Shown here one piece after another: positions 1 through 6,782 of a stretch of DNA of 15,150 nucleotides (position 1 is its first letter; each line of letters begins with the position of its first letter). The position numbers and the translations under genes are program-made. Below the pieces are notes generated by a model. It did not search any database and was not told where the DNA came from. It saw only the letters and a program-made list of their open reading frames with translations. Source of the DNA: an uncultured Clostridia bacterium (GTDB lineage Bacteria > Bacillota > Clostridia > Oscillospirales > Oscillospiraceae); contig CALEQS010000033.1 of the NCBI GenBank assembly GCA_937907975.1, positions 1-15,150 on the forward strand, written 5' to 3'.

Positions 1-54
1 GTCGATCTTCAGCTGCATTTCGTCCAGCTTCTGGACCAGTTCTTCGTTTGTCAT
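1..54 (-). CDS. 5' end of an unidentified gene (18 codons, runs off the window)
   Basis: Only the first 18 codons are visible, encoding MTNEELVQKLDEMQLKID, a charged, probably helical start. The ATG (complement of 52-54) is preceded by a good ribosome binding site, TGAGGAGGTA on the minus strand (complement of 61-70), so the start is well supported. It is the last gene seen in the leftward cluster and lies 60 bases past the stop of the small beta-rich protein, so it may be co-transcribed with it. The product cannot be identified from 18 residues. Confidence 0.7.
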   Translation of the reverse strand, partial: MTNEELVQKLDEMQLKID

Positions 55-113
55 AGTAATTACCTCCTCAGGTGAATTGATATTGCAATGCATCAGTCTC
101 TGTTTCAGGTACG

Positions 114-401
114 CTAACCGTCAAACAGAGAGGAATGTCCCTTGTTGAAATTGGCTCCATAGAAGCGGCCGTCTTCCTCGACTACGCCGAAGAAGGTCAG
201 GTCGCAGTCGTGCGGGAACGTGTTGAAAAACAGATACTTGTCATCCACCACATGGCCCCACTTGAAAGAGGAGCAGCCGTGATCGTCGCCGTCCAGCGTG
301 CCGGTGATCTGGCCGTCCGGTGCAACATGGATGTCCGGCACAATATAGCGTTCCCAGATTGGGGGGCGCATTGTGCAGCAATAAGTTCCGGAAAGTGTCA
401 T
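114..401 (-). CDS. Small beta-rich protein of unknown function (95 aa)
   Basis: I do not recognise this family. The start is ATG at 399-401 because AAGGAGG lies 7 bases upstream (complement of 408-414). The protein is soluble, with no signal peptide or membrane segment, and alternates short hydrophobic and polar stretches with Gly-Asp turns (DGQITGTLDGDD near 29-40, FFGVVEEDGRFYG near 70-82), as expected for a small beta barrel or sandwich. Its reading frame runs upstream without a stop into the damaged 3' end of the hydrolase gene, making a 448-codon open frame that is not a real fusion: the hydrolase frame has shifted there. Its ATG overlaps a TGA of a third frame (TTATGACA), consistent with ancestral ATGA coupling to the hydrolase gene. 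Unlike its two upstream neighbours, it appears intact. Confidence 0.75.
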   Translation of the reverse strand: MTLSGTYCCTMRPPIWERYIVPDIHVAPDGQITGTLDGDDHGCSSFKWGHVVDDKYLFFNTFPHDCDLTFFGVVEEDGRFYGANFNKGHSSLFDG

Positions 402-1442
402 AAATTTTCCTCCTTGTTCCCATGGTTCCGTCCAGCAGTGCCGCAATGGCCTGCTGAACCTCGTCCTGTCCCCGCAGATACAGCGCGCACCATGCTCTGC
501 GTCGGACACCTCCAGCCAGTTTTTCTGGCCGGAGTAGCTATCATATACCGTCTTGGAAAATTCAGCAGGCAGATAGCTGTCCGCTCCTCCGGCCAGAAAC
601 ACCGCCGGAAGGTCCGCCTTCTGAACTGTTGTCATCAAATCCACATCATCCAGCCCATAGCCGGCCGTCCGCTCTATTTTAGAATCAATGAGATTCAGCG
701 GTGGGAAGGTGGGCAGATGGAACCAGTTGCCCATCTCATACCGAGCCAGTTCCCGGAGAGAGCCAAAGGCGCTCTCCGCCACGATGCCGCTTACCCGTGC
801 ATTCAGCAGCCCATTGCCCGCCGCGGTCAGCACCGCGCCGGTGCCCATCCCCACACCGTGGAGATAGATCTGGCGGCTGCCCAGCGTGTCGGCGGCATAG
901 TCCGCCCAGGCCGCTACATCAAACTGCTCGAACAGGCCATAGCCCAGATAATCTCCCTCGCTGTCGCCGCTGGTGCGGACATCCGTAAGCAGCACGTTGC
1001 ACCCCTGCGCCTCATACCAGGGCGCATAGAGAAAATCGCCGGTGCTGTTCACCGCGTAGCTCTGGAATACGATGCCCGTACGGTCAAAGCCGCAGTCATA
1101 GTACAGGCCGTGCAGCTTTGTGCCGTCCTGAGAGGCCACATCACAGCGGTCAGCCAGATGCCGGTTCCTCCAGGAGTCGTACTGCTCCTGGAGAGGCTTG
1201 AGCTCGTCGGAGACCGCCGTACCGACGGACAGACGGCTGTTGCTCTCGATGATCTCGGCGGCGTTCTCATCGTTGTAGGCAACGAAGGCGTCGTAATAGG
1301 CATTGGTCAGCGCCCGTCCCCACCAGCAGATGACAAAGATCAGGATGGCGGCCACCAAGATGCCATAAGTGATGTTCTGCTTCCGGCTGTGCGTCCGCTC
1401 CCGCGGCTTGCCGCTGTGGAAGGGAAGCGTGATTTTTTTCAT
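399..1442 (-). pseudogene. Membrane-anchored alpha/beta hydrolase, frameshifted and without its nucleophile serine
   Basis: The start is ATG at 1440-1442 behind GGAGGGGGACGAAG; a GTG at 1460 is also in frame. An N-terminal membrane helix (about residues 24-44) is followed by an extracytoplasmic alpha/beta hydrolase domain resembling the YfhR/FrsA-like or S33 serine hydrolases: a DVRTSGDSEGDYLGYG loop, the strand-elbow LHGVGMGTG, an acid region GGADSYLP, and the histidine in AEHG. The elbow should read G-x-S-x-G; here it is GVGMG (codon GGG), so the nucleophile is gone. The RxHG of close relatives is also RTSG. Just after AEHG (near 481-490) the frame slips: the plausible C-terminus ALYLRGQDEVQQAIAALLDG lies one frame over, so the continuing frame runs into the next gene. 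The 3' boundary is therefore approximate. The gene lies 14 bases after the damaged foldase gene, probably in the same old operon. Confidence 0.75.
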
Positions 1443-1456
1443 CTTCGTCCCCCTCC

Positions 1457-2510
1457 TCACATGGCGATCTGCATTCCGAAGAGCTCTTCACCTGAATGCT
1501 CTGCTCCTGCTCATCGAGATATGCCTCCACCCGCTCATCCAGCAGCTGCTGCTGAGCGGCCAGCACCGCCGCGGATGCACCGGAACTGCAGTAGTAGACC
1601 ACCCACACGCCGTCGTCCGTCACGCTGGTGGTGACGTCTCCACCCTTGCGGGCCGGATCAAACAGCCAGCTGTCCAGCGACTCTGGCAGCGTGCCCTTCT
1701 GTACGCCGTCCATTTCGCCGCCGTCTGCGGCGCTGTCGTGCTCAGAATAACGTGCGGCCAGATCGGCAAAGGCCGTCTCATCACCGCCGTTCTCCGTCCA
1801 GCGCTCCATCAGCAGATCTGCGCGCGCCTGCATATCGTCCAGCTGAGCATCCCCGGTCTCGCCGGTAAAGCGGTCCTTCGCCGGTGCAAAGTAGACCACC
1901 CGGATATTCGCCGTGCAGTAGTTATCCAGCTCCGGATGCTCCGCTGCATAGGACTCGGCCTCTGCCTGCGTCGGGTCACGGCCGCGCGCACCGCGTCTGC
2001 GCCCGTCTCCCGCAGCAGCTGCTTTTTGTAGTTGGCAGCAGTCACGCTGTAGCCATAGTAGGAACGGACATAGTCGTCCAGCTTGATCCCGCTTTCCGCG
2101 CATTCGGCGTCCGCATCCGCCAGCCGCTGGTCGTACTCGGACAGGTCCTCCGCGTTCAGGGAGACCCCGTACTCTTCCGCCAGCGACAGCAGTGCCTCGG
2201 TCTGCCGCAGCGTTTCCTCGGCCTGAATGCGAAAGTAATCCTCCCAGGTCTGGCCGTTTTCCCGCGTCTACTTGTCCAACGGACGGCTGGTGTCCAGTCC
2301 GAGGGCATCCAGCTCATCATAGTGCGCATCCACATAGTCGAGATAGCTCTCGTAGTACCAGTAATTGAACTGGGCGGATGTGTATTTTGTCTCCCCCACC
2401 GACAGGGCGGGAACAAACCGCTGCAAAATGCCTCCATACAGCAGGATCAAAAACAGGATCAGCGGCAGAAAGACAAGATAACGCGGCAGATGTGCAAGGC
2501 GCTTTTTCAT
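1457..2510 (-). pseudogene. Membrane-anchored parvulin-type peptidyl-prolyl isomerase, broken by one stop and two frameshifts
   Basis: From ATG at 2508-2510 the product starts with a positively charged end and one membrane helix (about residues 11-31), then a SurA/PrsA-like helical region. An in-frame TAG (complement of 2268-2270) interrupts it after RPLDK; the same frame continues sensibly with TRENGQTWEDYFRIQAEE, so a CAG to TAG change is likely. The frame then slips near 1971-1980 (ADAVRAAV continues as DPTQAEAESYAAEHPELDN one frame over). The parvulin core follows, with the pattern LAARYSEHDSAADGGEMDGV, KGTLPESLDSWLF and GDVT...GVWVVYY. A second slip near 1485 is inferred because the neighbouring frame ends in ELFGMQIAM and TGA at 1457-1459, right before the next gene's ribosome site. 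Such foldases assist folding outside the membrane. As read, no full-length product can be made. Confidence 0.8.
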
Positions 2511-2553
2511 GGATGCCCCTCCAATATTGCTTCAGATTTCCGTCACTCGGCGC

Positions 2554-3192
2554 TTATTCCTCCACAGGAATGGTATCGCCGATCTTATATTCGTCGCAGT
2601 TCGTCACACAGCAAACGTACTCCGGCGCCTCATGGAAGCGGATAAAAAAGGCCTTGGCCGTATCCGCATAGGCCAGCGTGGCATTGATGGCCATCGGGTG
2701 GGTCATCAGGCCGGACAGCAGCATCACCTTACCCGGCTCAACGGCGGGCACCGTGACCAGAGGCATCTTATCCACATCAAACAGATGGGGATCGCCGTCG
2801 GCCTTGACGGCCAGATAAATGCGGTCATCCTTCACGGTCGGCTCAGAGTAAAGGTCGCAGGTCGGGCTCTTCTCACCGATGCGGAAGGGCGCGTGATAGG
2901 CGTTGAACATGCCCTTGGGGCCAACATTCATAAAGCACACGGCCGGACGGATGGCGGCGGCAAAGGCGGCGATCATCCAGGTGGGGCAGTGATTGATAAA
3001 CTTGACCACGCTCTGACCCGCGCTGCGCTCCTTGACCTCAGCTACGGCCTTGGGCAGTGCGGAGGGTTCCCAATGATAGTCACGGGCAACAAAGGTGCCG
3101 TCGGGCTTGTAGACGTCCTCCATCTGCATATCATAGCGCTCTGCCTTCTCGTTGACGTCAATCACAACGGGAATTTTTTCATTTGCACTCAC
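2554..3192 (-). CDS. Tandem Csx3-like-fold protein of unknown function (212 aa)
   Basis: GTG start at 3190-3192, with AAAGGA 9-10 bases upstream. There is no signal peptide or membrane segment. The protein appears to be built of two similar halves. Each has a strand, a short turn, then a helix: SVVKFINHCPTWMIAAFAAA (61-80) and KVMLLSGLMTHPMAINATLA (155-174). The second half continues AKAFFIRFHEAPEYVCCVT followed by NCDEYKIGDTIPV, which I can lay, from memory, over the Csx3/Crn3 pattern (GVVISGRGPIWL...AVYDPRLG...SHSELREGDVI). The Asp/Arg of YDPR and the His of QSH, tied to cyclic-tetra-adenylate cleavage in Csx3, are not kept here, so ring nuclease activity is not expected. No CRISPR genes are nearby. 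It is the only clearly intact gene between the membrane-protein remnant and the two pseudogenes. The family assignment is inference; the gene itself is secure. Confidence 0.8.
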   Translation of the reverse strand: MSANEKIPVVIDVNEKAERYDMQMEDVYKPDGTFVARDYHWEPSALPKAVAEVKERSAGQSVVKFINHCPTWMIAAFAAAIRPAVCFMNVGPKGMFNAYHAPFRIGEKSPTCDLYSEPTVKDDRIYLAVKADGDPHLFDVDKMPLVTVPAVEPGKVMLLSGLMTHPMAINATLAYADTAKAFFIRFHEAPEYVCCVTNCDEYKIGDTIPVEE

Positions 3193-3217
3193 AACAGATC
3201 ATCCTTTCTTGGGGTGC

Positions 3218-3247
3218 GCCGGGGAAACGGAGGGCCGTTTCCCCGGC
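3218..3247 (-). other. Intercistronic stem-loop
   Basis: A perfect 13-bp inverted repeat (GCCGGGGAAACGG / CCGTTTCCCCGGC) with loop AGGG lies between the stop of the membrane-protein remnant and the GTG start of the Csx3-like gene. No T-tract follows it on the minus strand, so it is more likely an RNA stability or processing element, or a weak terminator, than a full terminator. Confidence 0.6.
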
Positions 3248-3264
3248 AGAGAGTTGAAGTTTGA

Positions 3265-3342
3265 TTAGTAGAACAGGATCGCCATTGCCACGCCGACCAA
3301 GCTGAAGATCACGGGGATGCAGACTGTCAGCACGAACACATG
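3265..3342 (-). pseudogene. C-terminal remnant of a polytopic membrane protein
   Basis: The last 25 codons before TAA (complement of 3265-3267) encode HVFVLTVCIPVIFSLVGVAM and then AILFY, a typical final membrane helix of a transporter. No open frame continues upstream. A stretch that could belong to it, KAMFQTTHKESYG, lies one frame over at about 3342-3381, so a one-base deletion (GGCCAT to GGCAT) is possible. Beyond that the DNA belongs to the AraC-type fragment on the other strand. The transporter family cannot be named from this piece. It probably headed the leftward cluster before being lost. Confidence 0.6.
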
Positions 3343-3354
3343 CCATAGGACTCC

Positions 3355-3861
3355 TTGTGGGTGGTCTGGAACATCGCCTTTGAGACCCTGGGGGGCGTTG
3401 TGGAAAAGAAGCCGGAGCTGAATCTGCTCTGCCGCCAGATCAGCTCTGCCAAATCACTGGAAGAGATCTCCTCCCTGGTCCAGCAGGTGTTCGATCAGCT
3501 GGATCTGGCCAATCTGCCGGAGGGAAAAAAGGAGAGCAAAGCCCAGCAGCTTCAGCAGTACATTGACGAGCACTATATGGATCCTGATCTGAACCTGACC
3601 ATTCTCAGCGAGCGGTTCTCCATGAACCCCTCCTATGTCGCCCGCATTTTCAAGGAGACCTCCGGCCTGAGCGTGCTGGCCTATCTGCAGCAGCAGCGGT
3701 TGACCCGCGCCAAGCTGCTGCTGGAAACGACGACCCTGAATCTGACCGACATCGCTCTGCGCACCGGCTATGCCAGCGGCTGGACGCTGACCCGCGCCTT
3801 CAAGTGCAGTGAGGGCGTGCCCCCCGGCGCCTATCGCCAGATGAGCCAGAGTGCAAACTGA
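3355..3861 (+). pseudogene. AraC-family regulator, 5'-truncated (C-terminal DNA-binding part)
   Basis: The open frame starts only after a TAG at 3346-3348. The first possible start is a TTG without a ribosome site, so a real start is missing. What remains is a helical linker (KPELNLLCRQISSAKSLEEI, then a coiled region) and a complete two-HTH AraC domain of about 100 residues: LNLTILSERFSMNPSYVARI and FKETSGLS for the first HTH, LNLTDIALRTGYASGWTLTR and AFKCSEGVPPGAY for the second. Full-length relatives of this layout usually carry a large sensor region in front, which is absent. The break lies at about 3345-3400, against the membrane-protein remnant read from the other strand. A strong terminator follows. 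It is unlikely to be expressed unless transcription enters from the left. Confidence 0.75.
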
Positions 3862-3880
3862 TATGGACCAATTGACTGAC

Positions 3881-3917
3881 AAACGCCCAGGCACCGCAAT
3901 GCGGTGCCTGGGCGTTT
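3881..3917 (+). terminator. Intrinsic terminator between convergent genes
   Basis: A perfect 17-bp stem (AAACGCCCAGGCACCGC, loop AAT, and its complement) is followed on the plus strand by the AT-rich CTAAATTTTTCTAAATATTT. It ends the AraC-fragment transcript. It also sits past the stop of the HD-domain gene coming from the right, though without a T-run in that direction. Confidence 0.85.
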
Positions 3918-3947
3918 CTAAATTTTTCTAAATATTTAAATGCAGTC

Positions 3948-4451
3948 TTATGTGCCGCTCACATTCTCCGGGTACATCGCATCCAGCAGGCGGATGCCGG
4001 ACGCCGTTTGGAAAATCTGGCTGCGAGCACTCCTGATGGCCGCCTGTGCATAGCTGCTCTCATCGGCATTGACCAGGAAATCCGCCTCGAGCAGGATCTG
4101 ATGATCCAGACCGTCTACATTTGTATAAGTGTGGTGATGGGCCACGACCCACGAAATGCGTTTTATGTCGGCAGGATCAACAGGCAGCGGCGCAAAAAAT
4201 TTCTTCACCAGCGGCGGACTTTCCCGCTCCTGATGCTTTCCATTGGTGTCACCATACTTCTCGCGGCACAACGGGCAGGCAATATCGTGAACAATGGCCG
4301 CAAGCTCCAGAAGTTCCTGCGTATGCGCGTCCACCCCCTCTTGTTCGCCAATGGTCTTCGCCAGCGCCCAAACCTTCAGAAAGTGGCCAATGTCGTGCAG
4401 ATTCCCCTTAGAATCGGCGATCATCTTTTCTATTACGGATGCAGTGAGCAT
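3948..4451 (-). CDS. HD-domain metal-dependent phosphohydrolase (167 aa)
   Basis: The start is ATG at 4449-4451, with AAGGAG 9 bases upstream. A further upstream in-frame ATG at 4529 sits at the predicted transcription start and is rejected. The HD superfamily metal site is visible: H19 (NLHDIGH), the HD pair H55-D56 (AAIVHDIACP), H105-H107 (VAHHHTY) and a late Asp near 124-130 (EADFLVNAD). The segment CPLCREKYG after the HD pair gives two cysteines three apart. Family members hydrolyse phosphate esters or anhydrides, often nucleotides; the substrate here is unknown. The gene appears to be a single transcription unit with its own promoter and is convergent with the AraC fragment. Confidence 0.88.
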   Translation of the reverse strand: MLTASVIEKMIADSKGNLHDIGHFLKVWALAKTIGEQEGVDAHTQELLELAAIVHDIACPLCREKYGDTNGKHQERESPPLVKKFFAPLPVDPADIKRISWVVAHHHTYTNVDGLDHQILLEADFLVNADESSYAQAAIRSARSQIFQTASGIRLLDAMYPENVSGT

Positions 4452-4534
4452 ACTGCGACACTCCTTTCCAGGATAACATACCGGATACAGTCGCCATTGT
4501 GGTGCATCTGGTCTTATGCTTGACTTCATACTAA

Positions 4535-4562
4535 ATTATATCAAATCATCGGGAAAAAGCAA
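4535..4562 (-). promoter_or_regulatory. Sigma-70-type promoter of the HD-domain gene
   Basis: On the minus strand, TTGCTT (complement of 4557-4562), 16 bases, then a perfect TATAAT (complement of 4535-4540). Transcription would start near 4528, giving a leader of about 77 bases to the ATG at 4451. Confidence 0.7.
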
Positions 4563-4576
4563 TCCGCCGCAAGTAA

Positions 4577-4606
4577 GATCCCCCGGCACATAGGTGCCGG
4601 GGGATC
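4577..4606 (-). terminator. Stem-loop terminator of the PhzB-like gene
   Basis: A perfect 13-bp stem (GATCCCCCGGCAC / GTGCCGGGGGATC, loop ATAG) begins 5 bases past the stop codon of the PhzA/PhzB-type gene. The downstream T-run is weak (TTACTTGCGG, TTTTT only later), so termination may be partial, but the HD gene's promoter lies directly beyond. Confidence 0.7.
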
Positions 4607-4611
4607 GCATA

Positions 4612-5574
4612 TCAGAAGTAATATGGGAAACTGGGAATGCTGACGCCGATGGAATTGAACTTGTTGATGGGGTTCAGCACCTCCTCGCAGCAGGCGATGC
4701 GGCCCGCATCGTCGAAGCGCAGCACATAGAAGTAGCGGTTGCGGTAATGCGCGCCGGGGGCATTGTTACCGACCCAGTCCACCTCGCCCCAGCACATATA
4801 CTCAGCAAAATACACATGGGGATCATCGGTGGCCCAATACCGGCCAGATTCGTCAAAGTCGATCTTCGGGCAGCTGATGCTCGTCCATGCCTCCACCCGT
4901 TCCATCATCTCCGGCGGATAGCTCTCCTGCATCTCCGGGGGCAGGAACCACACCTTAGAATCGTGGTGCGGAGCAAAGGTGGCGATATTGGTCAACGCAT
5001 AGAAGTAATCGCCGCTGCGGAAGGCATCCAGATTGTTCCGAATGCGCTTCTGAATGGCCTCCGGGCTCATGTCCAGCTTGGTCTCCTCCTCGGCCGCCTC
5101 CGGCACGTGGTTTTCCCGCATAAAGGCATCCACCCGGGGATCGTTCATATCCATGCGGAAGATGGGCACATCAGCGTGAATGGCATAGAGGAACGCCAGC
5201 GGGTTCCAATTGTTTTTAATGTAAGACAGCTTACCGTCTTTCAGCTCAATGCGGGAAAAGATGCGGCTGGTGAACTGGCCTGACTCTCTGGCCCACTTCA
5301 CATCGCATTTGACGATGCGCACCGCCCAGAACATCTCCGGATCCGGGGTACCGTACACCTCCTGCACCTCCGAGGTGTAGCCGCTCACCGTGCGCAGCAG
5401 CCACTCTCGGTACTGCCGGGCATCAAACGCATCCAGATGCTGAGGCATCCCGGGAGGCGCCGAGGGCAGATCCAGCACAAAGTCCTTTGCAAACAGATCC
5501 TGATACTCCGGCTTCCAATACTCCTTTGTCAGATAGATGTCAACAACCGCTCGGTTTGCTTCCTTATAGTCCAT
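4612..5574 (-). CDS. Tandem NTF2/SnoaL-fold protein, PhzA/PhzB type (320 aa)
   Basis: The start is ATG at 5572-5574, with GAGGTG 6 bases upstream; the GTG at 5583 lies inside that ribosome site. There is no signal peptide. The protein contains two copies of an NTF2-like domain, about residues 5-137 and 165-314. The copies end alike: LKDGKLSYIKNNWNPLAFLY plus AIHADVP in the first, FDDAGRIACCEEVLNPINKF plus NSIGVSIP in the second. This C-terminal strand-helix is typical of PhzA/PhzB and SnoaL-like proteins, which bind small hydrophobic or cyclic molecules and catalyse isomerisation, condensation or dehydration, or simply bind. No phenazine genes are nearby, so phenazine synthesis is not implied. 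It follows the LysR gene on the same strand after a 102-base AT-rich gap and lies near the symporter, suggesting that it acts on an imported compound. Confidence 0.85.
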   Translation of the reverse strand: MDYKEANRAVVDIYLTKEYWKPEYQDLFAKDFVLDLPSAPPGMPQHLDAFDARQYREWLLRTVSGYTSEVQEVYGTPDPEMFWAVRIVKCDVKWARESGQFTSRIFSRIELKDGKLSYIKNNWNPLAFLYAIHADVPIFRMDMNDPRVDAFMRENHVPEAAEEETKLDMSPEAIQKRIRNNLDAFRSGDYFYALTNIATFAPHHDSKVWFLPPEMQESYPPEMMERVEAWTSISCPKIDFDESGRYWATDDPHVYFAEYMCWGEVDWVGNNAPGAHYRNRYFYVLRFDDAGRIACCEEVLNPINKFNSIGVSIPSFPYYF

Positions 5575-5676
5575 AGCAGCCACCTCGTTTCATAAATTCA
5601 GGCAAAATATATAATCCTGTTGAAAATATGGTAGCAGATTCTGGCTATATTGTGAAATATACGTTCAAAATACCCG

Positions 5677-6600
5677 TTATTTAAAAAAATAATAGGGATC
5701 ATGCGGTACATTGGTACTCTCACTATGCTGATAACAGTTGATCATCAGCTGAAGGCAGGGATTATAATTGTATTTTCCCCAGACCAGCGTGGACAACACC
5801 CGCGCACCGGGGATATTCAGCTCCCGATATGCCAGTTTAGGCCCGGACAGGGTGTCAAAGAAGCTCTTGGGCATAAAGGTCATGGTCTTGCTGCGCAGCA
5901 GGTTGACGCACAGGGCCGGACCACCCCGGATGGTGCGGATCTTCGGTTTGATCTGCTGTTCTGCCAGATAATTGAGCAGGATCTTATTCCACCGCTCCTC
6001 ACCGGCCAGAAGCAGCAGTTCCCGGGAGGCCAGCAGCTGGTGGTTGGACAGATGCTCATCCTCGCTGAAGGCCAGGATCATGGGTTCTTCCTTCAACGGT
6101 ATGGTATTGAAGGTGGGGTTGACCGCGTCATCCTCTCCCAGACCCACGCAGCAAAGATCTGCATTGCGGGACAGCAGCACCGACTCATACTCCGATGTAT
6201 CCATGGAATCCACTGTAATCGCCACATCCGGGTAGCGCTCACAGAAGGTGTTGAACACCTCCATGACCTGATTGAGCATCTCCTCCGGCAGTGAGGAGTC
6301 CAGCATCAGCGACAGCTTGCCCGACGTCACATCGGCAGCATCCTCGCTGGTGCGGGCGATCTCCGGCAGCGCATCGATCCGGGCCAGGATCTCCTGCATC
6401 TCCGGCAGCAGTGCGGAACCGGCAGCGGTCAGATAGACCTGCTGACGGGTGCGCAGAAACAGCTTTACCCCCAGCTCATCCTCCATGGCATTGATACGCA
6501 GACTGAGCGCAGGCTGAGAAAGATAAATGCTTTCCGCAGCCCGGCTGAAATTGAGCGTTTCGGCCACGGCGAGAAAGCACCGCATACTTTTGATGTCCAC
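5677..6600 (-). CDS. LysR-type transcriptional regulator (307 aa)
   Basis: The start is GTG at 6598-6600, 7 bases from AAGGAGG; the upstream in-frame ATG at 6675 would add 25 residues not found in the family. The N-terminal winged HTH is clear (MRCFLAVAETLNFSRAAESI, then YLSQPALSLRINAMEDELGV, residues 6-45), followed by the linker helix and a two-lobed effector-binding domain (about 90-300). The 307-residue length is normal for LysR proteins. It is divergent from the GPH symporter across a 182-base region carrying two inverted repeats, and runs in the same direction as the PhzB-like gene behind it. It probably controls both in response to a small molecule linked to the transported compound. 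Confidence 0.92.
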   Translation of the reverse strand: MDIKSMRCFLAVAETLNFSRAAESIYLSQPALSLRINAMEDELGVKLFLRTRQQVYLTAAGSALLPEMQEILARIDALPEIARTSEDAADVTSGKLSLMLDSSLPEEMLNQVMEVFNTFCERYPDVAITVDSMDTSEYESVLLSRNADLCCVGLGEDDAVNPTFNTIPLKEEPMILAFSEDEHLSNHQLLASRELLLLAGEERWNKILLNYLAEQQIKPKIRTIRGGPALCVNLLRSKTMTFMPKSFFDTLSGPKLAYRELNIPGARVLSTLVWGKYNYNPCLQLMINCYQHSESTNVPHDPYYFFK

Positions 6601-6626
6601 CTGAGTTCCTCCTTGGCCTCGTTGTG

Positions 6627-6655
6627 TTTTTATGATTTTATCATAATTTGCACAA
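6627..6655 (-). promoter_or_regulatory. Candidate promoter of the first LysR gene with embedded operator
   Basis: On the minus strand, TTGTGC (complement of 6650-6655), 17 bases, then TAAAAA (complement of 6627-6632). The palindrome TATGAT-TTT-ATCATA (6631-6645) occupies most of the spacer and reaches the -10, which would suit repression of the regulator by itself. The promoter match is moderate. Confidence 0.4.
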
Positions 6656-6678
6656 TAATTCCACTGCTTTCCCACTCT

Positions 6679-6700
6679 CTATTATTAAAAACGCAAATAG
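6679..6700. promoter_or_regulatory. Candidate LysR activation site upstream of the symporter
   Basis: The inverted repeat CTATT-N12-AATAG is centred about 66 bases before the start expected from the -10-like TATATT at 6744-6749. That -10 has only a poor -35 (TTCCAA, 6721-6726), as activator-dependent promoters often do. The region is AT-rich, so chance symmetry is possible. Confidence 0.3.
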
Positions 6701-6782
6701 CTCTGATTTTGAATTACTATTTCCAATCCTTTTTTCTTTTTGTTATATTGGAGCTACACAAGAGAGAAAGGAGTGCGAAAGC

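Noticed and set aside
114..1460. A single 448-residue hydrolase fused to the small beta-rich protein
   Set aside because: The hydrolase-like C-terminus continues in another frame after AEHG, and the small gene has its own AAGGAGG and ATG. The fusion is produced by a frameshift.
135..1634. Long plus-strand open frame of 499 codons
   Set aside because: It is antisense to the hydrolase and foldase genes, has no ribosome site, and its composition is that of a shadow frame in GC-rich DNA.
2554..3192. Assigning the Csx3-like gene as an active CRISPR ring nuclease
   Set aside because: There is no CRISPR array or cas gene in the window, and the catalytic Asp/Arg/His positions of Csx3 are not conserved.
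3948..4529. Longer 193-residue form of the HD protein
   Set aside because: The upstream ATG coincides with the predicted transcription start and has no ribosome site; the internal ATG at 4451 has AAGGAG.
5653..5667. TGAA-N7-TTCA dyad in the gap before the PhzB-like gene as a LysR site
   Set aside because: The arms are only four bases, the region is very AT-rich, and no convincing promoter could be placed beside it.
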